From Myxococcus sp. RHSTA-1-4 (GTDB lineage: Bacteria; Myxococcota; Myxococcia; Myxococcales; Myxococcaceae): a stretch of 64,000 bases of DNA. The notes under the pieces are model-generated. The model made no database searches. It was not told the origin of the DNA and worked only from the letters and a program-made list of their open reading frames with translations. The stretch lies in NCBI RefSeq assembly GCF_020037125.1, contig NZ_JAIQDG010000016.1, positions 173,845 to 237,844 of the forward strand, read 5' to 3'. Shown one piece after another: positions 25,125 to 34,363 of the stretch (position 1 is its first letter; the number at the start of each line of letters is the position of its first letter). The position numbers were made by a program, and so were the translations under genes.

Positions 25125-27295
25125 TGGAAGGACACCTCCACTCCCACGACGCTCTTCTCGACTGCGTCCAGGCTTGTCTCCAACAGTTGCTTCCGCCTTG
25201 GCTTGAGCGCTCCGCCTTCGTAGATGAGGCGGACCTGCTGGACCTGCACCTGGACGTCGCGCAACCTCAAGGCCGGTCGGCGAATGTTCAGCGTCTCCCC
25301 GTAATAGTCCAGGGCCTCGCGAGCGTCCGCCCTCATCTGCGCCTTCAGGTCATTCTCCTTCAGCAACGAGAGGTCGCGGCTCTTGAAGCTGAAGGTCTCC
25401 ACCCGGGCCTGCTGCCCGGCGGGAGGCTGCTCCTCGATGACGAGCACGTCCACGTAGCGGAGGCCGGCCTCCGGCTTCCACACGCCCACGTGTGTCTCGA
25501 GGCGGGGCTGATTGAAGTTCGCCAGCCACTGGCGCTGCGCCCTGGGCCGCGCCGCGTCCGCTTGCAGCAGGGCCACCATGCCGCGCTCGAAGGCCAGCCC
25601 CCGGGCGAACAGCTCGCGCAGCATCTGGTAGCTCTGCCACGTCCGGGGCCCCTCTACCGGCTTGCGCTGCCGCAGATCCCCGAGGCGGCGCTCCCAGTAC
25701 GCGACGTACTCGCCCCAGAGCGCGTGGCCGGCGGCTCCCGGAGGAGGTGCGTCCGGCAGGGGACGCTGCTTCTCCAGCACGGCCACGTCGGCGGACAGGC
25801 GCGGGCCCGGGGCCTCCCGCTCGACCTGCAGCCACCTGGCTTCGAGGGCCTCACGGTGGAAGCCCGCCGCCTCCTGTACCGCGGCGACCGCGCCACCGCC
25901 GCCCTTCCCAGCGCCTGTGCCCTGCCCCGGACGCGGGGAATCCGCCTGGGACAACCAGGCGTGCCGGGCCCTGGGCACGCTACCCCGTGCCTCCAGGAGG
26001 GCCGCGGCGGCGGCCTCGCCTCCCTCGGCCACGAGGAGTCCGGCTTCCCGGCTGCTCTGGAGGTACCGGGCCAGCTCGCGAAGGGCGTCGCCCCCCAACC
26101 GCTCCCCCAGCCCGTTTACCACCGCCTTCAGCCCGTCCACGGGCAACCCCCGCACCCCGGGGGGCCACCCGGTGGCCGGAGCTTCGGCGAGGTGGCGAAC
26201 TCCCCTGCCACCGGCGTACAGCGCCACCATGAGGGCCGCGGGAGTCAGCTCGCGCGTGGCCTGCTCGTAATGGCCTTCCGCAAGCGAGGATGCTCCCTGC
26301 CGCGTTCCGGCTACCAGGTGGTAGAAGCCCAGTGGCACTCCGAACGTCAGGTGGTCGAAGCCTCCCAGCGCCACGCTCTCCGGCGCGTAGTGCCGCTGCA
26401 TCAGCGCCTGCTCCACCTCGTCCAGGGCATGCTGGTAGGGCGGCGGCAGTTGCGCGCGCTTCGCGGTGAGGTCCATGTAACGGGCCCCATCGCTCACCGG
26501 AGTACTGGAGAGTGCGTCCCGGCCCGCGTGTCCCAGGCCCCGCAGCACATCGGCGGCGCGCTCGGTCCGGTCCGGGTACTGCGCGAGGTGCACGCCCCGC
26601 CGCTGTAGCTCCTCGCGGGCGGAGGCCATAGCGCCCAGGGTGTCGCCCAGCCGCTTGTCCCCGGCAAGCAGCGAGAGCAGGCGCGGCAGCTCGTCGTCGA
26701 AGGCCGAGTGGAGGACGAAGAGCGCGAACACCTCGGCGCGGGGGAGGCCGTACTTCTCCACGGCACTGACGAGGAATGCGGCGCGCTGTTGCTGAAGGGC
26801 TTCGGCGGCGTTCGCCGACAGCAGCGGCCCCAGGGCGCCAAGGCGGACGGCGTCCCAGGCCTCCAGGGACTGCACCAGCCGGGGCATGTCCGCGGTGCGC
26901 TGGAGCGCGACGAAGTCGGCGGGCGTGGCGCACGCCAGGAAGGGGGCGAGCACCTCCTGGCTGGATTCCAGGTGGGGCCAGCCGGGGGGCACGACGCCCG
27001 TACAGGGGGTGGCCCGCGAGCGGCCTTCCTCGGCCGGAGGTGTCTCCGGCACGTTCGTGCCTCGTGGCTGGGCGGGCGTACGCCGCCGGCTGAGGCGCTC
27101 GGGCTCGGCGGGCGCGACGGAGGCAGTGGACGCTGCGTCCTGGAGGCCACCGCCTTCCGCCTGCCACGAGAACCGCGCGAGGCTCAGGTCGGGGGCCGGG
27201 CTGGCCCGGGGCGCTGTGGTCACGCAGCCGGTGGCGAGCAGGGCCAGGCAGGCCCCCTGCAGCGCCCACCCTCGCGGCCGGGAGTCAGCGCACAT
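25121..27295 (-). CDS. Lipoprotein with C-terminal nuclease-like toxin domain (candidate)
   Basis: 724 residues from ATG 27295. The N-terminus ends in LLALLATGC, a type II lipobox, so the protein is probably lipid-anchored. A long helical middle (about 90-560) follows. The C-terminal ~140 residues are beta-rich, with RYVDVLVIEEQPPAG and VETFSFKSRDLSLL. The D...E-T-F-S-F-K pattern is compatible with a PD-(D/E)XK-type nuclease of the kind found in polymorphic toxins. This layout resembles the SitA lipoprotein toxins of myxobacteria, which are passed between cells by outer-membrane exchange; that comparison is inference. It overlaps the immunity-like gene by 4 bases and the barrel-like gene by 11 bases. 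Confidence 0.65.
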   Translation of the reverse strand: MCADSRPRGWALQGACLALLATGCVTTAPRASPAPDLSLARFSWQAEGGGLQDAASTASVAPAEPERLSRRRTPAQPRGTNVPETPPAEEGRSRATPCTGVVPPGWPHLESSQEVLAPFLACATPADFVALQRTADMPRLVQSLEAWDAVRLGALGPLLSANAAEALQQQRAAFLVSAVEKYGLPRAEVFALFVLHSAFDDELPRLLSLLAGDKRLGDTLGAMASAREELQRRGVHLAQYPDRTERAADVLRGLGHAGRDALSSTPVSDGARYMDLTAKRAQLPPPYQHALDEVEQALMQRHYAPESVALGGFDHLTFGVPLGFYHLVAGTRQGASSLAEGHYEQATRELTPAALMVALYAGGRGVRHLAEAPATGWPPGVRGLPVDGLKAVVNGLGERLGGDALRELARYLQSSREAGLLVAEGGEAAAAALLEARGSVPRARHAWLSQADSPRPGQGTGAGKGGGGAVAAVQEAAGFHREALEARWLQVEREAPGPRLSADVAVLEKQRPLPDAPPPGAAGHALWGEYVAYWERRLGDLRQRKPVEGPRTWQSYQMLRELFARGLAFERGMVALLQADAARPRAQRQWLANFNQPRLETHVGVWKPEAGLRYVDVLVIEEQPPAGQQARVETFSFKSRDLSLLKENDLKAQMRADAREALDYYGETLNIRRPALRLRDVQVQVQQVRLIYEGGALKPRRKQLLETSLDAVEKSVVGVEVSFQ

Positions 27296-28601
27296 TGTCC
27301 ATGCCCAGGCCCAGCGAGGTGATGGCCCCCGGGCGCAGCGCACCTTCCGCCGGGTACAGCAGCGCGCCGCACTGGCCCAGGAGGTACAGCCTTCCTCCGA
27401 GGAAGCGCCAGCGCAGCTCGCCCGTGCCCAGGTAGCGCGTGCCCGGCTGGCGCAGGCCCACCGCCACGCCGCGCAGGGCGATCTCGAGGTCGCGGCCGAA
27501 GAGCTGCACCGCCAGCCGCCCGTCCGCGTCCACGCGGCCCCAGGTGAACGCCTCGACTCCCAGGACCAGATGCAGGTGCCGATGGACCTCGTCGCCCAGT
27601 CGCACCGCGTCCCAGCCCATGGCGAGCTCGCCGTAGGCGGAGTGTCCGTCCGGAATGGACGCATCCGCCACCGGCAGCCCGGAGGTGCCCGCCGCCTGGA
27701 AGCGTGCCAGCTCGTAGTCCGGTCCGAACCAGCCCTGGCGGAAGCCGCCGTGCTGCCGGCGGACCTCCAGCCGCGCCCTCAGGTGCAGCGTGGGCGACAC
27801 CGCGTCCGCGCCGGCGCCCGCCACCACGCCCCAGGCGCCGCCCACGCCGGGCCGGCCGCCCCACCCGGCGAACGCTTGCGCCTCGAAGACACTGTCCCCG
27901 CTCCGCCGAAGCATCAGCACCGCCGAGCCGTCCATGTGCGCCAGCGTCACCGGCCGTGCCGAGCCGCCTGCCTTCGCCCAGTCATGCACCGCCGACAGCG
28001 CCAGCGCGTATCGCCGCACGTCCAGCGCGACTTCCGCGCCCATGAGGCGTGCACCGAGCACATCCGACGAGAAGGCCTCGACATACAGCGGTCCCAGCGT
28101 GCCGGTGAGCACCGCCCCCGCCGGGTGGTAGTCCGGGTTGCTCCGGTTGTCGTAGTGCCGCACCAGGTGCCCGGACAGCAGGCTGTAGATGTCCAGCGAG
28201 CCCGCCCACAGCGCGACCGGGGACGATTCATCCCCCAGCATGAGGACGCGCACCCACTGTCCCCAGTCGGAGGGCGTGTCCCAGTCCTCCTCGCGCACCA
28301 GGCCCGCTCCCGTCCCGCCTCCCCATGCGCGGAGCCGCACCGGTGCGCCGAGATTGAGGCCCAGCCTCTTTCCTCCATCGAGGACGAGCGTGGGCTCCAG
28401 TTGGAGGAAGCCTGAGTCCGGGCTCGCACCGCGCCGGGGCAGCATCGCCAGCGCCGTGGCATCCAGCCGCAGCAGATAGGTCCACCGTCCGTGGTGCGAG
28501 GCGGGTGACTCGCTCTCGGGAGCTGGCGCGGCCAGGGCTGTGCCGGACAGCAACAACAACGGTAGAAGAGCGGTGACACCGCACCTTCGCCTCGATGGCA
28601 T
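27285..28601 (-). CDS. Exported beta-rich, outer-membrane-barrel-like protein
   Basis: 438 residues. A Sec signal peptide (MPSRRRCGVTALLPLLLLSG...ALA) leads to alternating amphipathic strands with many Gly, Tyr and Trp residues (WTYLLRLDATALAMLPRRGA, ELRWRFLGGRLYLLGQCGAL). The aromatic-rich strands and absence of membrane helices suggest an outer-membrane barrel. It is the first gene of the leftward unit with the lipoprotein and immunity-like genes (11-base overlap). It might support surface display of the lipoprotein, but no specific family is recognised. Confidence 0.6.
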   Translation of the reverse strand: MPSRRRCGVTALLPLLLLSGTALAAPAPESESPASHHGRWTYLLRLDATALAMLPRRGASPDSGFLQLEPTLVLDGGKRLGLNLGAPVRLRAWGGGTGAGLVREEDWDTPSDWGQWVRVLMLGDESSPVALWAGSLDIYSLLSGHLVRHYDNRSNPDYHPAGAVLTGTLGPLYVEAFSSDVLGARLMGAEVALDVRRYALALSAVHDWAKAGGSARPVTLAHMDGSAVLMLRRSGDSVFEAQAFAGWGGRPGVGGAWGVVAGAGADAVSPTLHLRARLEVRRQHGGFRQGWFGPDYELARFQAAGTSGLPVADASIPDGHSAYGELAMGWDAVRLGDEVHRHLHLVLGVEAFTWGRVDADGRLAVQLFGRDLEIALRGVAVGLRQPGTRYLGTGELRWRFLGGRLYLLGQCGALLYPAEGALRPGAITSLGLGMDNVR

Positions 28602-28770
28602 ACATGGCTCCGGCTCGACTTCGCAGGCCGCCCGTCAGGCGAGCAGGCACCCCACCCTATGCTTGAACGCGTTGGTTCCGGCGGGCTCCCGGCTTTCGCC
28701 CCCGTGCTAGAAAACCCGGTATCCCACCGCATCCGTACCCCGCCCCGGCCTCCGGCCGAGGAGTGAAGCC

Positions 28771-29148
28771 ATGACGACGCTGCGCAAGGTGATGCTCGTC
28801 GACGACGAGGACGACATCCGGACCATCGGCAACCTCAGCCTGAGCCGGGTGGGCGGATGGCAGACGGTGCTGGCCTCGTCCGGGGCGGAGGCGCTGGAGA
28901 AGGCCGCCGCGGAGAAGCCGGACCTCATCCTGCTGGACGTGATGATGCCCGGCATGGACGGGCCCACGACGTTCGCGAAGCTGCGCGCCCAGGAGGCCAC
29001 CGCGCGTACGCCCATCATCTTCATGACGGCGAAAATCCAGAAGCAGGAGGTGGCCCGCTACCTGGAGCTGGGCGCCCTGGGTGTCATCGGCAAGCCGTTC
29101 GACCCGATGACGCTGCCCCAGGAGATTCGGAAGCTGGTGCCGGGATGA
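28771..29148 (+). CDS. Single-domain CheY-like response regulator
   Basis: 125 residues containing one receiver domain only. It has the acidic pair in VDDEDD, the phospho-acceptor Asp in ILLDVMMPG and the conserved Lys in GVIGKPFD. The ribosome site GAGGAG is well placed. Its stop overlaps the hybrid kinase start by 4 bases (ATGA), the first link of the relay at 28771-33721. With no output domain, it probably acts as a phosphate sink, shuttle or allosteric partner. Confidence 0.9.
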   Translation: MTTLRKVMLVDDEDDIRTIGNLSLSRVGGWQTVLASSGAEALEKAAAEKPDLILLDVMMPGMDGPTTFAKLRAQEATARTPIIFMTAKIQKQEVARYLELGALGVIGKPFDPMTLPQEIRKLVPG

Positions 29149-31697
29149 CGACGGGCTCGCGTCTGTCCAGACGCTCGGTGGTGCTGGCGGCGGGCGCGCT
29201 GCTGCTGCTGTGCGGCCTGTTCATGACGGGCCGCCCCTGGGCGGTGTCGGAGAACGACCGGTACCGCACGACGCTGCGGCAGCTCAGCGTGGCCAGCGCC
29301 GAGCTGGAGCAGGACGTGCTGCGCGCCCGCCTGGGGCTGCCGGAGGTGCACGGCTCGGCCGCGCCGGACTTCGCCGCGCTGCGGGCCCGCGCGGAGGCGC
29401 TGCGCGACTTCCCCTCCTTCCTGCCGGAGCAGGACCGCCAGACGCTGGCGGCCACGCTGGACGCGTACGTGCGCGCGCTCGGGGAGAACGAGTCCCTGCT
29501 GGCACGCTCCCGCGACGCGCAGGCCCGTGGCGAGCCGCGCGAGTCGAACGTCCTCCTCCAGGCGATGCTGGAGCGCGGCGCGAGCGCGGAGGCCGAGCGC
29601 CTCATCAACACCTACGTCCAGCTCTACGCGAGGGCGCAGGTGCGCAACGAGCGCTCGCGCGTGGCCTTCTTCCTCGTGTCGCTGCTGCTGGGCGCGTACG
29701 TGCTGGTGGTGCTGGTGCGGCTGTCGCGCGCCTCCGGTGAGCTGGCCACGCTCAACACGGACCTGGAGCGGCGGGTGGAGGAGCGCACCGCCGCGCTGTC
29801 CACGGCCAACGAGGAGCTGCGCGCCAGCGAGGCCCGCAAGGCGGCGATTCTGGAGGCCGCGCCGGACGGCATCCTCCTGCTGGATGGGGACGGCCGCCTG
29901 CTGGAGCTGAACCCCGCGGCGGAGCGCACCTTCCGCCTGTCATCCGCGCAGGCGCACGGGCGGGACTTCCTGGCGCTGGCGCTGCCCGCGTCGCTGCCCG
30001 CTGGAGAGCGCGAGCGGGTGGCCGCGGCCCTGGACGCGCCCTCGGGCCGGCCCACGCGGCTGGAGTCCCCGTGCCAGCGCGCGGATGGGAGTGTCTTCCC
30101 CTCGGAGCTGACCCTCACCCGCGTGCCCGGGGACGGGCCCAGGCGCTTCACCGCCTTCGTGCGCGACATCACCGAGCGCAGGGAGGTGGAGCGGATGAAG
30201 AACGAGTTCATCTCCACCGTGAGCCACGAGCTGCGCACGCCGCTCACCTCCATCCGCGGCTCGCTGGGCCTGCTGGAGGGCGGCATCGTGGGCGAGCTGC
30301 CGCCGCAGGCGCTGGACATGGTGCGCATCGCCCGCACCAACACCGAGCGCCTCATCCGCCTCATCAACGACATCCTCGACCTGGAGAAGATGGACGCGGG
30401 CAAGCTGGAGCTGAAGCTGGCCCCGCTGGAGTGCGCGGAGTGGGTGGAGGCCGCGCTCTCGGGCGTGCGGGGCATGGCGGACACGGCCGGTGTGCCGCTG
30501 CGCTCGGAGGTGGAGGGCGCGCCCCGGGTGAAGGGGGACAGGGACAGGCTCATCCAGGTGCTCACCAACCTGGTGTCCAACGCGGTGAAATTCTCCCCAA
30601 GGGGCGCGCCGGTGACGGTGCGCGTGCGGGAGGAGGCGGGCGGCCGGGTGCGCTTCAGCGTGGTGGACCAGGGCCCGGGGATTCCGGCGGAGCAGCGCGG
30701 GCGGCTCTTCGGGCGTTTCCAGCAGCTGGATGGCTCGGACACGCGCTCCAAGGGGGGCACGGGTCTGGGCCTGGCGATTTCGCAGGCGATTGTCGACCAG
30801 CACGGCGGTCGCATCGAGGTGGAGAGCGAGGAGGGCAAGGGCTCCACCTTCACCTTCAGCCTGGAGGCGGCGAAGTCCGTGGCCTCGGAGGCGCCGGCGG
30901 CGGTGCCCCGGGACGAGTCCCGCTACAACGTGCTGGTGGCGACCGCGGACGGGGAGCTGTCCACGCTGCTGCGCGGGCTGCTGTCGCACGAGGGCTACCG
31001 CGTGGTGCGCGCGGCCTCGCTGGCGGAGGCGGCGGAGGTGCTGGAGGCGTCGCCGCCGGACGCGCTGGTGGTGGACACTCGGATGCCGGACGGGCAGGCG
31101 CTGGACTGGGTGCGGCGCCTGCGCGAGCAGCCACGCACGCGCGAGCTGCCGGTGCTGGCGCTGTCGGGCCGCTCGGCGGAGGACGAGGGTGTGGGCATGC
31201 CGCTGTGGGTGGATTGGATGACGAAGCCGCTGGAGGAGACGCGGCTCTTGGAGGCGCTGCGCTACGCCATGCGGCAGCCCGGGCAGGCGCGGGTGCTGGT
31301 GGTGGACGACGACGCGGCGACGCGGCGCGTGCTGTGCGCGCGGCTGGAGCGGCTGGGCGTGCAGGTGTTCGAGGCGGCGGACGGAGAGAGCGCGGTGGCG
31401 CTGGCGCGAGAGACGACGCCGGACCTCATCGTCCTGGACGTGGGGCTGCCGAGGCTGGACGGCTTCGAGGTGGTGGACATCCTCCGCCAGGGGAAGGGCC
31501 GTGCGACGCCGCTCATCGTGTTCACGGGCCGCGAGCTGTCGAGCACGGACCAGCGGCAGCTCACGCTGGGAATCACGAGACACCTGACGAAGGCGCGCTC
31601 GTCGGAGGAGGAGCTGGTGTCCTCCGTGCGCGAGCTTCTCAACGGACTGCTGACCCGGCGTGAGGCCGCGGCGGCGGAGAGAAAGGCAGTGTCATGA
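29145..31697 (+). CDS. Membrane hybrid sensor histidine kinase with two C-terminal receivers
   Basis: 850 residues. Two membrane helices (about 10-30 and 172-192) frame a periplasmic sensor of about 140 residues. A coiled linker and a PAS domain (about 233-345) precede HisKA (FISTVSHELRTPL, His361) and HATPase with NLVSNAVKFS, DQGPGIP and GGTGLGLAIS. Two receivers follow. Receiver 1 (VVDTRMPDG) has a weak acidic pocket (ATADGE). Receiver 2 (LVVDDDAATR...IVLDVGLPRLDG) is complete in its acid pocket and acceptor Asp. The gene overlaps both neighbours by 4 bases. Confidence 0.92.
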   Translation: MTTGSRLSRRSVVLAAGALLLLCGLFMTGRPWAVSENDRYRTTLRQLSVASAELEQDVLRARLGLPEVHGSAAPDFAALRARAEALRDFPSFLPEQDRQTLAATLDAYVRALGENESLLARSRDAQARGEPRESNVLLQAMLERGASAEAERLINTYVQLYARAQVRNERSRVAFFLVSLLLGAYVLVVLVRLSRASGELATLNTDLERRVEERTAALSTANEELRASEARKAAILEAAPDGILLLDGDGRLLELNPAAERTFRLSSAQAHGRDFLALALPASLPAGERERVAAALDAPSGRPTRLESPCQRADGSVFPSELTLTRVPGDGPRRFTAFVRDITERREVERMKNEFISTVSHELRTPLTSIRGSLGLLEGGIVGELPPQALDMVRIARTNTERLIRLINDILDLEKMDAGKLELKLAPLECAEWVEAALSGVRGMADTAGVPLRSEVEGAPRVKGDRDRLIQVLTNLVSNAVKFSPRGAPVTVRVREEAGGRVRFSVVDQGPGIPAEQRGRLFGRFQQLDGSDTRSKGGTGLGLAISQAIVDQHGGRIEVESEEGKGSTFTFSLEAAKSVASEAPAAVPRDESRYNVLVATADGELSTLLRGLLSHEGYRVVRAASLAEAAEVLEASPPDALVVDTRMPDGQALDWVRRLREQPRTRELPVLALSGRSAEDEGVGMPLWVDWMTKPLEETRLLEALRYAMRQPGQARVLVVDDDAATRRVLCARLERLGVQVFEAADGESAVALARETTPDLIVLDVGLPRLDGFEVVDILRQGKGRATPLIVFTGRELSSTDQRQLTLGITRHLTKARSSEEELVSSVRELLNGLLTRREAAAAERKAVS

Positions 31698-33721
31698 GCA
31701 GCGGCAGGACGGTCCTCTTCCTGGAGGACGACAAGGACCTGCAGTCCCTGGTCTGCACCTTCCTGCGGGAGAAGGGCTACCGCGTGGAGTCCGCGCGCAC
31801 GGCCGCCGAGGCGCTGGCCCTGCTGGCCCACGTGCCGGTGGATGCGGCGATTGTGGATGGACTGCTGCCGGGCATGACGGGCGCGGACTTCATCCGCGAG
31901 CTGCGCAAGACGCACCCGGAGCTGCCCGTCCTCTTCGCGTCCGCCTTCTGGAAGGACCTGAAGAGCCACGAGATGCTGACGCGTCAGCTGGGCGTGGCGC
32001 GCATCATCCACAAGCCCTACCGGCCGGAGGAGCTGCTGGTCTGGGTGGGGCAGCTCTTCGCCCCGGCCGTGCCGCCGCCCCCGCCGCGCGAGGCGCTGGA
32101 GGAGGTGGAGGCGGTGGGGGATGACCTGGCCGCGAGCCTCGCCGCGCTGAACGCGGAGTACGGCGCGAGGCTGCGGGAGAAGGTGGGCGGGCTGGAGGCG
32201 CTGCTGGGGCGCGTGCGCGCGGGCGAAGCCGGGGCGATGGAGGAGGCGTACACGGTTGTCCACAAGTTGCACGGGACGGCGGGCAGCTATGGCTTCGCGG
32301 AGGTGAGCGCCGCGGCGGGCCGGCTGGAGGAGCTGCTCAAGCCGGGGCGGAGCGGTGGGGCCGTGGACTGGGCGGCGGCGGAAGAGGCGTTCCGCGAGCT
32401 GGCGACGCTGGCGTCGGTGCCGGTGAAGGCGGGGGCGGCGGTGGCGAAGCCCGCGCCGGTGCTGCCGGCGGAGGGTGTACTGCTGGTGGTGGACGAGGAC
32501 GCGGCGGTGCTGGCGGAGGCGGAGCGGCTGGGGCGCGCGCACGTGGTGCGGGTGCTGACGGCGCGCACGGCGGACGAGGCGCGCGCGGTGGCTCGGCGGC
32601 AGTGGGTGGATGGGGTGCTCATCCACATGCACCTGGGCGGAGAGCTGGGTGGCCTCGAGGCGGCACATGCGCTGCGGGCGGAGGAGGGGTTGTCGCTGCT
32701 GCCGCTGGCCTTCATGGGGGTGGGGAGCGCGCTGGAGGACCGGGTGGCGGCGGCGCACGCGGGCGCGTCCCTGTTCCTGCCGAGGCCCTTCACGTCGCAG
32801 GACTTCACGGCGGCGGCCGAGCGGATGGTGGCGGCGCGGCGTCCGGAGCGCTCGCGGGTGTTGGTGGTGGATGACGACCCGGAGGCGATTACCGCGCTGA
32901 CGCGCGCGCTGGCGAGCGACCGCATCGAGGTGGTGGGCATCAGCGATTCGCACGGGCTGATGGAGGCGCTGGCGGAGCACCGGCCGGATTTGTTGCTGCT
33001 GGACGTGCAGATGCCGGGGCCGAGTGGTTTCGACCTGTGCCGGATTCTGCGCTCGACGCCGGAGTGGCAGGAGCTGCCGGTGCTGCTGATTACGGCGCAC
33101 CTGGGGCTGGAGTTCCGGCTGGCGGCGTTCCAGGCGGGAGCGGATGACTACCTGTCGAAGCCGGTGCTGCGCGAGGAGCTGCGGGCCCGTGTGCAGGCGC
33201 GGCTGGAGCGGGCGAGGCTGTCACGCGAGCGGGCGGAGCGGGATGCGCTGACGGGGTTGCTGCTGAGGCGGCCGTTCATCGACGGGGTGAGGGCGAGGCT
33301 GGCGGAGTCACAGCGGCAGGGACGGCCGCTGGCGCTGTGCTTCCTGGACGTGGACCACTTCAAGCGGGTGAATGACCAGTACGGGCACCTGGCCGGGGAC
33401 CGCGTGCTGACGCGGCTGGGGCGGTTGTTGGGGGCACGGTTCCGCAGGGAGGACGTGCGAGGACGGTGGGGCGGTGAGGAGTTCGTGGTGGCGCTGCTGG
33501 GAGAGACGGCGGAGAGCGCGAAGGAGATTCTGACGCGTACCGCGGCGGAGCTGGCGGGGATGACGTTCGAGGGCGACGCGGGGGAGGCCTTCCACATCAC
33601 GTTCAGCGCGGGCATCGCCGTGTCGCCGGGAGACGGTGACACGGTGGAGACGCTGCTGAAGATTGCGGATACGCGGCTGTACCGGGCCAAGGCGAACGGG
33701 CGGAACCGGATTGAGACGTGA
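31694..33721 (+). CDS. REC-HPt-REC-REC-GGDEF phosphorelay and diguanylate cyclase
   Basis: 675 residues in one chain. Receiver 1 (Asp55) is followed by an HPt domain with VVHKLHGTAG (His190, about residues 145-245). Receiver 2 looks degenerate, with His311 at the acceptor position (VLIHMHLGG). Receiver 3 is complete (Asp437, LLLLDVQMPG, SKP lysine). The C-terminal GGDEF domain keeps the catalytic GGEEF (593-597). A product-inhibition I-site RxxD (Arg584-Arg-Glu-Asp587) lies five residues before it, so it should make cyclic di-GMP under feedback control. Phosphate from the hybrid kinase probably flows through the HPt to receiver 3 and gates the cyclase. Confidence 0.92.
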   Translation: MSSGRTVLFLEDDKDLQSLVCTFLREKGYRVESARTAAEALALLAHVPVDAAIVDGLLPGMTGADFIRELRKTHPELPVLFASAFWKDLKSHEMLTRQLGVARIIHKPYRPEELLVWVGQLFAPAVPPPPPREALEEVEAVGDDLAASLAALNAEYGARLREKVGGLEALLGRVRAGEAGAMEEAYTVVHKLHGTAGSYGFAEVSAAAGRLEELLKPGRSGGAVDWAAAEEAFRELATLASVPVKAGAAVAKPAPVLPAEGVLLVVDEDAAVLAEAERLGRAHVVRVLTARTADEARAVARRQWVDGVLIHMHLGGELGGLEAAHALRAEEGLSLLPLAFMGVGSALEDRVAAAHAGASLFLPRPFTSQDFTAAAERMVAARRPERSRVLVVDDDPEAITALTRALASDRIEVVGISDSHGLMEALAEHRPDLLLLDVQMPGPSGFDLCRILRSTPEWQELPVLLITAHLGLEFRLAAFQAGADDYLSKPVLREELRARVQARLERARLSRERAERDALTGLLLRRPFIDGVRARLAESQRQGRPLALCFLDVDHFKRVNDQYGHLAGDRVLTRLGRLLGARFRREDVRGRWGGEEFVVALLGETAESAKEILTRTAAELAGMTFEGDAGEAFHITFSAGIAVSPGDGDTVETLLKIADTRLYRAKANGRNRIET

Positions 33722-34363
33722 GGGCGGGGTGGTGAGGAGGAGAGGGGGCTTCATCGCTTTCGGCCCCGTCGCGGTTGGCGCTGGGGCGAGAATTCGTCTC
33801 ATGTCCTCGCGCTGGATGCGCCCCATGGCGGGTCTGGCGCTCATTCTGCTCATGCGGCGCACCGCACCTTCGCCCTCTGCGGCGCGAGCGTGAGGTCCAT
33901 GGTGGTGTCCCATCGGTCCGAGAGCACCAGGGCGCGCAGGTCGAGGATGTGCTGGCCGGACTCCTCCTTCCATCGGGCGCCCGGGCGTTTCATGCGCAGG
34001 GCGACCAGCGACTTGCAGGTGGCCTCCACGTTGCCGCTGCCAATGGGCAGTCCCCGCGCGCGTGCCTCCGCGTAGTGCATCCGCTCGCCGTGGTTCTCCA
34101 GGTAGGTGAGCGCCTCGTGCGCTGGCCGCCGTCACCCAGGACGACGTCCCGCTTGCCGCTGGCGTGTAGCGCACTGGCGATGGTCCACACCGCCCCGGGC
34201 GTGTTGAGCAGCGACAGCTTCCACTTCTCACACAGCAGATTGTCGAGGCCCACGGCGGGTGGACTCGCGTGGAGAGCGAGCCCGGAAGGGGCGCGAGGCT
34301 CGTCGTCGAACTGCCCCGAACCCCTCCGGACCGGCGTGATGCGAAAGACCACTGCCTCGCGGG
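33722..34363. mobile_element. Remnant of an insertion sequence between the GGDEF gene and a hypothetical gene
   Basis: The 640-base stretch contains the broken transposase and otherwise nothing recognisable. Its edges cannot be placed because I find no inverted repeats or target duplication. Confidence 0.45.
33850..34352 (-). pseudogene. Decayed ISKra4-type transposase fragment
   Basis: The 33850-34145 part reads [40 protein letters not shown] and [20 protein letters not shown], the conserved C-terminal region of ISKra4-family transposases. Upstream, the frame continues only after a shift near 34120. The fragment around [17 protein letters not shown] lies in the other frame. Roughly the N-terminal two thirds of the transposase is missing, and no terminal repeats are evident. 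Confidence 0.7.

Noticed and set aside
27296..27664. Longer N-terminus for the lipoprotein toxin-like gene
   Set aside because: The lipobox-bearing signal peptide begins at 27295; the extension would overlap most of the barrel-like gene's C-terminus in another frame.
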